From the NCBI GenBank assembly GCA_946807835.1, contig OX327709.1, positions 20,957,501-21,021,500 of the forward strand: a stretch of DNA of 64,000 nucleotides, in the 5' to 3' direction. A program made the position numbers and the translations under genes. Below, piece after piece: positions 55,334 to 64,000 of the stretch. The notes below the pieces were generated by a model that was not told the DNA's origin, did no database searches, and saw only the letters and a program-made list of their open reading frames with translations. The stretch comes from Ailanthus altissimus. Taxonomy: Eukaryota > Streptophyta > Magnoliopsida > Sapindales > Simaroubaceae. Each line of letters begins with the position of its first letter. Within the stretch, counting starts at the first letter, position 1.

Positions 55334-58183
55334 TGTAGTAACCAGTATCCATAACCGGTAAGAATATGTATATTTATATATATAAATATACGTATTTTAT
55401 TTGCATGTGGGTGATCCTTGATTTATATATTGTTATTAGTAGTGTTTTTATAGGTTAAGGATATACTATTAGTATTGGGTTTATTTGCAAGACTTTAGAA
55501 TTATTTTAGGGACCAAATTGTTATACTTTGAAAGTTTTGGGGGTGAATTCGTAAATATCAAAAATTAACCACTTAGTATAAAAATACACTTTTAAAAACC
55601 CCAATTCTCTCATTTTGGTCGAGCTACCCATTTTTAGAGAGAGAAGAGAGAAATAAAGGAGAGAGAAAGAGAAGAAGAAGAAGAAAAAGAAGAAGAAATT
55701 GGAATTTTGGATCTTTAGAGGTATATCACAACTAATTATCAATTTATTGGTGTTAATTAAGTTAATTTCTTTAAGTTTTGATTTCTGGAAATATGTATAA
55801 TTAAGGATTTGATGTGTATTTCGTTTGATGTTGTGAGAATTGATGATGATCTATAAGATAGTTTGATAAATCATGATGAATTATGGAATTTCTGCTGGAT
55901 AACCTCTTGATCTAGGAATTTTATAAATTGTTGTGATTCGATTCTGGTTTTGAATTTTGAGTATATGAAATTAGACATGTTTAGGATCATCTGAGACTTT
56001 GAATCGACTGAAAATCTCAGAAATTGAATTTGTAGTGAATTTACCAAAATGACCCTGGAATTCTGGAAATTTCCTGTGTAAACAGTATGATACAATGGAA
56101 AATAATTTTTGACCTGCTGAATGATCTTTAAAAATTATGAATTTGTGGAATATGATAATTTTATATGTCTAATATGATATACTCGGAATTGAGAATTTGG
56201 ATCAATGTGGTTGAAGTGTTACGAATTTCTAAAGTCTATCAGCTCATTGTAGTATTTGATTAACAGATTTTTAAAGTTATAAAATAAAATAGTTTTAAAA
56301 TACTTTTGGCAGTTATTTGGAAGCCAAATATTTATCATGGACTGAGATATGTGTCAAGAGTAAATATGTGGTAGTTTTATAATTTTTGAGTTAGTATATG
56401 ATTTTATAAAATTGGGAGATTGAATACTGTTCAGTAAGTATCTTGATCCTGTCAGGTTTGTAGTTTGAATTCGATGGTGTGTATGGAATGGATTGTGTAG
56501 GAATTTTGATATAATATTCATATATAAGACGTATATATGAGTCAAGAATGATATATTCTGATTTCGGAGTAATTGGACATCATTTGATGTATTAGAAATT
56601 TTTGTTAAGTGTAAGTGGTCAGAATGACAGGTTTTGAGAAACCAAATATTTAGACCAATTTGATGTGATAAATGCATTGTGTATAATTTTGTAAGCTATT
56701 TAAAGTATTTTGTGTGAATTGTGAGGCTTATGAAAGGATTAATGTCCATTGATAGGTTAAGGAGATTTAAGCCTTGTCGCTGAAAGTGTTAAGAGGTAAG
56801 TATACTAGACTTACTACTGGAATCACAATAAACATAATTATTGTTTTGTATGATTTTGTAAATGGGGTTAAGAATATGTTTATGATATGTCAAAGTATAT
56901 TTTGATATGAAATGTGAATATATGTTTATGAATGTGAGCATTGACATTGAGCATGGACATACATGTGTTTTTGAAAGTGAGCTTTCCAAAGATGCGTTTA
57001 ACAAAGAAAGCTTTTGAAGTGTAATATGTCCATGAGAAATATTTTGTGATTTGAGGGTACTTGAACTCACTGTTAACTTAGTAGGCATTTTATGTGATTT
57101 GTGGAGCCTTTATGTGTGGCCTTTCCTTCGGGATTGGTATATGTTATGTGTTCCGTATGTAGGGAGGATCCTATTGGTACCTAAAGGAAGTGTGAGTCAT
57201 CACATTCGTGTGGTGGCGTATTGGTACACGTGAGAGGACTCACCGATGATCAGGGTGAGGGTTTGGCTTTTACCTTCGGGCATAAGCGTTATATATGTGT
57301 GATTTAAAGACCTCACTTGTACTATTCCTCTCATACGGTATGTCACCTACGAGTGACATTTGGCTCATTATGTGATATGTGATATGTAAGTCCTACTAAG
57401 TAGTAGTCGAGTAATGGTATTCCTATTATGTGTTTTGAAAGAATGTGTAAGCGCTTACATGATATGTGATTTGATAAGATTATGATTTTGATTGATCACA
57501 GCATATCATACATATGCATTGTGTACATATATGTATTTGTATTTGATATATGAAAAACTAGTATGCTTACTGAGTTTTATACTCATTATAGTTTATGGTG
57601 ATTTCAGGTAAATAAGGTACATGTGTGCTTAGCGGATTTGCCAAGGCTTCTGCTGTTCCTTGGGTTCCCTAAGTTGCTAGGTTGTTGTGTGTTTCATTTG
57701 GGGACACGTGGGATAGGATATTTGGTTTGTCCCTATTGAATAAATACTTATGCATTATTTCATTGTGTGTGGATTGGATTTGGTTTAAGTTTTATAAAGT
57801 GTGGTTATTGGATGATTTTAAGTAAGAATTTGCAATGGATATATTCTGGGCTTCCGGTAACAAAGTTGCTACTGGTGACGTAGTAGAGTGTTAATCTCTG
57901 AGAAAACTCTGCGTATCTCCGGTTTATTAATTGTCCCAGTCATAATTCAATTGTTATAATTCTGAAAGAAATTGAAATGAATGTTTAAATATGGTCAAGA
58001 GAAGTTTATATTTATATGTTAAGTTATGGGTTGATTTTAGTGTTGAACTTACTAGCAACTTGCTAAGGATTTCTGTGTTGAAGGAAAGTTGAAAATTTTG
58101 AGTAATATTATTTATGAGTGCACATGCAGTGAATGAATGTAAGTGATGTCGTGTGTCGGATCTTTTGGGTCTGGGGCGTGACA
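55334..58183 (+). repeat. 3' LTR of the chromovirus
   Basis: A 2850-bp LTR starting TGTAGTAACC and ending GGGGCGTGACA, immediately after a polypurine tract. A TATAAAAATA box lies near 55577-55586. A second copy starts at 63012. The LTR ends inside the integrase of the minus-strand Copia. The following GGATA (58184-58188) has no visible partner, consistent with a deletion on the left side. Minus-strand open frames inside it are incidental. Confidence 0.85.
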
Positions 58184-59729
58184 GGATACACCCAACATCT
58201 CCTGAAGTAATCATCTATGAATGATACAAAATATCTTACTCCCCCTAAGAACATCACCGATGTTTGTCAAACATCAGAGTGGATCAATTTTAGAATTTTT
58301 TTACTTCTAGAATTAGATGTGCTGAACTTTAATCTGTGCTGCTTACTTGTGACACAGTGCTCACAGAAAGGTAAATGAACAAATTTGAGCCCAGGAAGTA
58401 AATTTTGATTAGAGAGAATCTTCAAACCTCGTTCCAACATATCACCCAGTTTGTGATGCCACATTATCGTTGACTCTTCTGCTGAACTAGTTGATGCAAC
58501 AGTCGCATCTTTTTTTTGCAGTGTTTCTCCATTAAGTATATACAAATTTGCAGCAACCTTTTCTGTCTTCATTACTATAAGCGCGCCTTTGAGAATTTTC
58601 ATTGTCCAATTTTCAATTTGGGTCTTACACCCAGTGTTATATAATTGTCCCAATGACAAAAGATTCTTCTTGAGGCCTTTCACATGTCGTACCTCCTGGA
58701 TAATACGAACAGTACCATCGTACATCTTCATCTTGATGGGTCCTATTCCAGCGATTTTCAAAGCATGATTATTCCCCATATATACTGATCTTCCAGAGGT
58801 AGGTTCATATTGATGGAACCATTCTCTTTTAGAGGTCATGTGCTATGTAGCTTCAAAATCCATGAGCCATACATCAGAGAACCATTTTCTGCTTTCAACA
58901 ATTATTGTTGCCTCGTTGTATAAAGTTTCACCATCATCTGAGGTGTTTGCAATATTCTCTTGAGGTTTGTCCTTTGCACTTTTCTTCAATCCCGAGTAAT
59001 CCTTCTTCAGATGGTCTTTCTTGCTACAATAGTAGCACTTGACGTTCTTCTTACTTCTGCATTTTGATATACCATGATTTTGACTCTCACTAAAGCCACG
59101 TTTTATTGATCTATCTCTCATTATTGTCAAAGCTTCTGCTTGTTGCAAATATTTCTATTTGTCTTCTTTATTTTTTTTCGTCTTCGTTCTTCTCCCAGTA
59201 TAGCAGCTGTAACATCATTAAAGACTAAGAAGTCTGTTATGATATTATTCGTCAAGTTGATGATGAGTTTATCATACAAATCAAGTAGGCTTTGAAATAG
59301 AATCTTCGCACGTTCACCTGCCTCTATTTTATGCCCCAAGAAAGTGAGTTAGAAAAATAGAGTATTTAATTTGTTGATGTGCTTTCTCATTGAAGTGGAT
59401 TTTGTTATTCGAATGGTGTACAATCTCCCTTTTAAGAAGATCTTGTTGTGCAGAGATTTGGCCTCATATAATTTTATAAAAGCATCCCATATCTCTTTTG
59501 TTGTGTTCTTTTCCGCCACACTGGATAACACATTATCAATAAGTGCTAGATGCAGATCAACAACTGTATTATTGTCAATCTCATTCCACTTGATATCATC
59601 AGTGATACCAACGGACCTTTCATCAATTGCTTCTAAGCATTTGTTTTTTCTTAAAATCGCATTTATTTTCATTTTTCACAATGTGAAATTACCTCAATTG
59701 AACTTGTCAACTTCATATTTTGCCGCCAT
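58184..59729 (-). pseudogene. Copia gag, protease and pre-integrase remnant
   Basis: The minus-strand start is at 59729 (MAAKYEVDKFN, then a stop). Gag follows (MKINAILRKNKCLEAI, DNVLSSVAEKNTTKEIWD, LHNKIFLKGRLYTIRI). The zinc knuckle reads CYYCSKKDHLKKDY, with the last Cys lost. A protease trace is near 58850 (WLMDFEAT). The pre-integrase domain at 58267-58839 is largely open (YMGNNHALKIAGIGPIKMKM, VKGLKKNLLSLGQL, MWHHKLGDMLERGLKIL, FCEHCVTSKQHRLKF). Integrase begins with HSDV and later DDYFRRCWVYP, where the chromovirus LTR cuts in at 58183. Confidence 0.83.
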
Positions 59730-59858
59730 TGCTTTTTACCACGGACTGCTCTTTACTAAGATTGGGTCCCACTGTTTCACATAAATAGTAACCATACGTA
59801 TGAACAGTACCTGTATATGTGAATAGTAACTTCCTTCAACCAGAAGCTCTGATATCAT

Positions 59859-60219
59859 TGTTAGGAAATTGAAGAGTAATACAGGGTCGTTACTAAAGTC
59901 AAATTGAAAAAAAAATAATAAAAATAAAAATAAGACAAAACATAATAATTTACGTCTACTGGTAAAGACAGAAGAATCTTTTACTATTAAAAATTGAGAA
60001 TATAAGTATTGTAGTGTTTTAACCTTACAATTCAAAATCTCTATGTACTCAATTCTCTTAAATCACTTAAAAATATATACAAAATTTTTAAAATTCTTTC
60101 TAAAATTAAATTAAAATAAATTGTTAAACTCTCTTTTTTATAACAAGAGTTAAGTGAATGGACAAACTTAAAAAGATTATCTATCATAACAATTTATTTT
60201 ATTAGTACCAATTGTTATG
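59859..60219 (-). repeat. 5' LTR of the Tork-type Copia
   Basis: About 361 bp, matching 51021-51420. On the + strand it begins TGTTAGGAAATTGAAG (the complement of an LTR end in CTAACA) next to the primer-binding site. Its outer end, near ATTGTTATG at 60211-60219, passes directly into hAT transposase sequence. Confidence 0.78.
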
Positions 60220-60420
60220 TTAGAAAGGGGAATGAAATCTATTATCCAATTCTTGCTTTCGATTTATGATATTTTAGGCATTCCAATATCAATTGTTGCA
60301 TCTGAATCAACTTGTAATATTAGCTACTTGCTTCTTGATCAATTTAAAAGTTTATTTAAGTAGAATATGGTGGAGGCTTTGGTTCGCACAAGAGGTTAGT
60401 TGTACGAAGAGAATGATAAT
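60210..60420 (+). pseudogene. hAT transposase C-terminal dimerisation domain fragment
   Basis: Translation gives YVRKGNEIYYPILAFD and, after a one-base shift, YDILGIPISIVASEST, then NMVEALVRTRG. This is the hATC (Dimer_Tnp_hAT) signature DILxIPxSxVASES...VEAL. It continues the piece ending at 51020. The frameshift and an early stop make it non-functional. Confidence 0.82.
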
Positions 60421-60959
60421 TGATTGAACCATTAAATGATTATCATTATTGTTTGAATATTTCTATAATATTTAATTATTTTTTTATTTATTTGTTGTAG
60501 CAATTGTTAATGTCAAATTGGATAATCTTACTAAGACATAATAAACTTAAGTATCAATAATCATTCATCTATAGTTACTGGTAGTAACACTATTGGTATT
60601 CATAGTAACAATTTCTGTGCTAATTGATCAGGACAGTTACACCTAGGCATATGCTATTACTAATGCTTATTTTGTTTTTACTTTATTGTTTTTTTTTTGT
60701 ACTCGTGGTTATTTTTCATTTATTTTGTAGGATGGTTTTTGGATGGATCATGGCTTTTTGTTAAATTGTGCTTATGATATTTATTTTGTGATCAAATATT
60801 GTGAATGAACTATGGATTAATTTTGTGATGGATTTTGTTGTGTTACATTAAGGACTTTATTTGTGAATTTCTTTTTTGATAATATACTTGAATGAATTTT
60901 AGATGAATTATGTCTTGTTATTTATTAATGTCTCATTTTTTTTAAATTTAAATCATGTT

Positions 60960-61283
60960 TATATCTAACACAAAATAAATTGAATTCAAATTGAATTTGG
61001 TTCACTTTTGAATTGAATTCGGATTTAATTTGTATCAAATTGAGTTCAAATTTAGATTGAATTTGAATTGAATTCAAAATCGAATTATACAAATAAATTA
61101 TTTATTTCACATTGCTAATCAAACGAATCAAATACTAATGTTAACTTACAAATTAATGTATATTCAAATTTTAATTTTAGATTCGAATGAAGATAAGAAT
61201 CAAGTTTAGATTTAATAAAATTTTATTATATTCCACTTCAATTCAACACAAACTCGGTTGCATGTTCATTTTTTCTAGCCCTG
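60960..61283 (+). other. hAT right subterminal repeats and terminal inverted repeat
   Basis: Multiple short words (GAATTCAAAT, TTGAATT, AAATTGAATT) in both directions at 60975-61250 lead to the terminus TTTTTTCTAGCCCTG. Dense subterminal repeats are normal binding sites for hAT transposases. Confidence 0.6.
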
Positions 61284-62071
61284 GGTAGGGTTAGGGCCAA
61301 AGACATTCAAATTAGGTCGAATCCTCTCATCTCCAAGTAAAGGTTATTAAAAATTTAGAATGTCATTCAAGTGACAACATCACACCTCGCTGCAAAATCC
61401 ACTAGGAACCCACTCTCTTTTGCAGGGATTAGCATGTGAAATTTTATAACGCTGACATCAAGTGTATAACGCTCACATGGGGGTTGTCGCGTAAGGGAAC
61501 CACTCTAAAAGCTCCACGTCAGTTGGTCTAAAGCTAGCTCAACTCCACACCTCTATAAAGAAGAACCAAAATATATACGGACCAACTAATGAGGCTTCAC
61601 GTGTTCCGTATGGCTCATTTCACCATAGCAGCTCTCACTAACGGGAAGCAACTTCATCTTCAAAAATAATCGTCTAATGACCTCTAACATCCATAAATAA
61701 TTTCTCTAAATTGCCCTTTAAAGGAAACAAACTTTACCATTAAAATTTGCCTCATGGACAACTAGGTGGTAATCCTTTTGCCTTAATAATTCTAGCTCAA
61801 GTTAGTTAAAAAAAAATATAGTAACATACATTTCTTTAATATTGATCTTACCTTATAAAAAATAACTCTCTCTATTTTCTCTATTTTAGAAAAAAAAAAT
61901 ATTAATTTAACTCTTAACTAATTTCAACATTAAAAAATCATTGCTAACATCACCTCCCTATATTTACCATTAATATTTTCTTTCTTCTTTGCATGTTGGA
62001 GCTCATCTTTTTTAGCTTTATTTTCAAACATACTTCGGCAATCAAAAACTGTTTTAGGTCATTTTTTATAA
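61284..62071. other. Spacer, possibly part of another LTR element
   Basis: Less AT-rich at 61300-61640, with a CTCTATAAAG box near 61551 after a CCACGTCAG word. That could be U3/R of an unidentified LTR. No ORF. The remainder is AT-rich. Confidence 0.35.
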
Positions 62072-62456
62072 TGTTAAAATTGATGATTCAAAATTATATT
62101 TTAAATATAATTTTGAGTTAAAAATTAATGAGAAGTCGACACGAAATTTAGAACGTGTAGGACAAATAAGAAAAGGGCGAAACCAAAAAGCTAGAAGTAA
62201 GAAAGAGTGTGAAAGCATAAGTGGAGCCATTTTTAGACTTTAGCGTAACAACGTCAAGGTGGTCAGATTAAGGTACCGGCCTTGGCAGAAAGTTGGTGTT
62301 GCGGCACCAAGTAGTGGTCACAATGGCATCACAATGCCAACTCTCAAAAAACTTCTATTTTAAGCGCAATTTAATTAGTTTAAGTCAATTTTAAATTTTT
62401 TTACATGTAGACTTCTATTCCAACAAGAAATAGGATTTTTAAAAATGGTTTAGAAC
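62072..62456 (+). repeat. Copia LTR fragment (relative of 8800/12600 LTRs)
   Basis: It starts TGTTAAAATTGATGATTCAA, as in the 5' LTR at 8800. It contains a diverged GC-motif region (about 62240-62340, e.g. GTTGCGGCACCAAG) and a CTTCTATTCCAACAAGAAATAGG part like that before 9190 and 12935. It is cut at 62457 by another LTR. Confidence 0.65.
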
Positions 62457-63011
62457 TGTTAAGATTTGTGCTTACATGCCATCCTTGTTTGTATGAATAT
62501 TTATTTTGTAATATTTATACAATAAATATTTTGTTAAATTACTAATAAATTTTATTAAATAGTACTAAAGCTTGTAACACTATAGACATTATACGATCTG
62601 AAAGAGTTCAGATCTGATTCAAATGAGTTTAGACTAGAGCTAAAAGTTAGCAATACTGATAGTTACAAATGCTAAGAGTTAACAAGTTATAAGAATTAGC
62701 GAGATTTAAAGAGTTAAAACTCTGTCTATAATGGGATAAAAATCTTAGAGTTTACTCGTAATAACATAGTTGCAAAGAGTTACAAAAGGTGTTAGGAAAT
62801 GTTATTGTGTAAGTTTGTTCTTAAACATTGTGTTTCTGATCTATGTTCATCAATGTAGATCTATCGGTGAATCACTATTATACAGATCAGTGTATGTCTA
62901 TATCTGTATTGTACATATGATTATTCTTAGCAAACCATGAGTTTAGTGGAAGTTCGTATAAACATGTAGGTATTCAGTCAGGACTGGATACTGAACAGAT
63001 TCACAAGAACC
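62457..63011 (+). repeat. Truncated third copy of the solo-LTR family
   Basis: It starts TGTTAAGATTTGTGCTTACATGCC and is the reverse complement of the right parts of the 927-3092 and 18631-20660 LTRs. It is interrupted at 63012 by the chromovirus LTR, so only the first ~555 bp are in the window. Confidence 0.75.
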
Positions 63012-64000
63012 TGTAGTAACCATTTATGCAACACCGAAAAGAATAAATATATATATATGTATAATATTCATATTTTATTTGTATGTGGATGACACTTAAT
63101 TTATGTATTGTTATTGGTATTGTTTGTATAGATTAATGACATACTATTACTATTGGGTTTATTTGCAAGACTTTAGATTTATTTTAGGGACCAAATTATA
63201 ATACTTTGAAAGTTTTTGGGGTTAATTTATAAATACTAAAAGTTAGCCTCTTAGTATAAAAATACACATTTTAAACCCTAATTTACTCATTTTTGGGTCG
63301 AACCACCCCTTTAGAAAGATAAAAGAGAGAAATAGAGGGGAGAGAAAAAGAAGAAGAAGAAGAAGAAGAAATTAGAATTTGGAGTTTTAAGAGGTATATC
63401 ATAACTATTTCTCAATTTATTGATATTAATTAAGTTAATTCCTTTAAGTTTTGATTTCTGTATAAATGAAAAATTGAGGATTTGATGTGAAATTTGTAAG
63501 ATATATTGAGAATTGATGATGATTATGTAGATAGTTTGATAAATCATGATGAATTGCAGAATTTTTACTTAATAGTCTCTTGATCCGAAAATTTTATAAA
63601 TTATTGTGCTTCGATTCTGGTTTTGAATTTTGAGACTATGAAACTATACATGTATAAAATCATTTGAGACTTTGAATCGATTAAAATTTTCAGAAATTGA
63701 ATTTGTAGTGAATTTACCAAAACGACCCGAAAATTCTAAAATTTTGTTTTGTGTTAACAGTATGATACAGTGACAAATAATTTTTTTGATCTGCTGAATG
63801 ATCTTCAAAAATTACGAATTTCTGAAATATGATAAATTTATATGTCTAATATGATATATTCAAAATTAAAAATTTAGATCACTATGGTTAAATTGTTATA
63901 ATTTTTTAAAGCGTATTGGCTCATTGCAATATTTGATTTACAGAGTTTTAAAGCTATGGAATAAAATAGTTTTAAAATACTTTTGGCAAGTATTTTGAAG
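63012..64000 (+). repeat. Chromovirus LTR, left part, continuing past the window
   Basis: It starts TGTAGTAACC and matches the LTR at 55334 onward through all 989 visible bases, including the TATAAAAATACAC box (near 63257). The copies differ by many substitutions and small indels. It could be a solo LTR or the 5' LTR of an element to the right. Confidence 0.82.

Larger units (their letters stand above)
51021..60219 (-). mobile_element. Tork/Tnt1-type Copia element, minus strand, nested in hAT and itself interrupted
   Basis: The 5' LTR is at 59859 to about 60219 and the 3' LTR at 51021 to about 51420, on the minus strand. The primer-binding site ATGATATCAGAGC lies just inside the 5' LTR (59847-59858). 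A purine tract CCAAGTGGGAGAA lies inside the 3' LTR (51425-51437). Gag, protease and pre-integrase parts are at 58184-59729; RT and RNase H are at 51490-52690. The middle (about 52735-58183) is foreign. Most of integrase has been lost there, so the interruption involved a deletion, not only insertion. Both LTRs are preceded or followed by hAT transposase sequence. Confidence 0.82.
50901..61283 (+). mobile_element. hAT DNA transposon remnant, split by nested retroelements
   Basis: The C-terminal transposase region is present in two pieces, 50901-51020 and about 60210-60420, that join across a Copia insertion. The right end at 61283 reads TTCTAGCCCTG, i.e. a CAGGGCTAGAA inverted terminus typical of hAT. 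It is preceded by about 270 bp of repeated GAATTCAAAT/TTGAATT words, like transposase-binding subterminal repeats. The next 8 bases (GGTAGGGT) are the candidate target duplication. The left terminus was not found, so 50901 is the first recognised coding base, not the true end. Confidence 0.7.

Noticed and set aside
55521..58214. Several minus-strand ORFs of 70-107 codons inside the chromovirus LTR
   Set aside because: They lie wholly within LTR sequence, are low-complexity (poly-Phe from AG-rich tracts), and the related LTR at 63012 does not conserve them as proteins.
61284..61297. Telomere-like GGTAGGGTTAGGG
   Set aside because: Only about two imperfect units, and not the plant TTTAGGG array. 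It is better explained as flank of the hAT end.
1..64000. CRISPR arrays, bacterial operons, rRNA genes or organellar insertions
   Set aside because: None seen. The regular repeats found are minisatellites or LTRs in plant nuclear DNA.

Overview
The window is nuclear DNA of a dicot plant. The genome is AT-rich, the genes are spliced at GT-AG introns, and every recognisable protein is plant-specific or plant-typical. The transposable elements are the usual angiosperm set: Copia, Ty3/Gypsy chromovirus, L1-type LINE, hAT and solo LTRs. I cannot name the species from the sequence alone.

Five host genes look intact, all on the + strand: an intronless G-type lectin (S-domain) receptor-like kinase (15043-17430); a seven-exon RETICULATA-type chloroplast membrane protein (27138-30301); a three-exon NRT1/PTR (NPF) transporter (31919-39520) whose second intron is swollen to 5.7 kb by a decayed Copia element; an intronless MIZU-KUSSEI1-like DUF617 protein (41795-42538); and a two-exon LC8-type dynein light chain (43923-44904). 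They are unrelated in function and do not form a cluster.

The rest is layered transposon DNA. From 283 to 8098 lies a full-length but dead LINE with 19-bp target-site duplications. A 2.17-kb solo LTR sits in its ORF1, with a perfect 5-bp duplication and the reading frame continuing across the empty site. From 8800 to 13397 is a gag-only Copia element with two LTRs and a 5-bp duplication; its 5' LTR carries a 1.48-kb solo LTR. From 17642 to about 22350 is a probable small LTR element on the minus strand, containing a second solo LTR (18631-20660, perfect duplication) and a two-level tandem repeat. A 0.8-kb non-coding retroposon with 17-bp duplications lies just after the transporter gene (40073-40859). 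A small non-coding LTR-type element probably lies at 48254-49966.

From 50901 to 61283 is a hAT transposon remnant. Its transposase C-terminal domain is split by a minus-strand Tork/Tnt1-type Copia element (51021 to about 60219). That Copia is in turn interrupted by the 3' end of a chromovirus with a 2.85-kb LTR, and by an unexplained 1.8-kb segment. The segment carries one fully intact 397-codon minus-strand ORF (53190-54383) with a TATA box and TGACG/ACGT elements just upstream. It is the only long uninterrupted reading frame in the transposon-filled part, and I do not recognise the protein with certainty. The right edge (62072-64000) is a triple nest: a Copia LTR, broken by a solo-LTR-family copy, broken by a chromovirus LTR that runs off the window.

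I found no CRISPR array, rRNA or convincing tRNA gene. The most interesting item is the intact ORF at 53190-54383. The rest is mainly a well-preserved record of nested insertions whose order can be read from target-site duplications.
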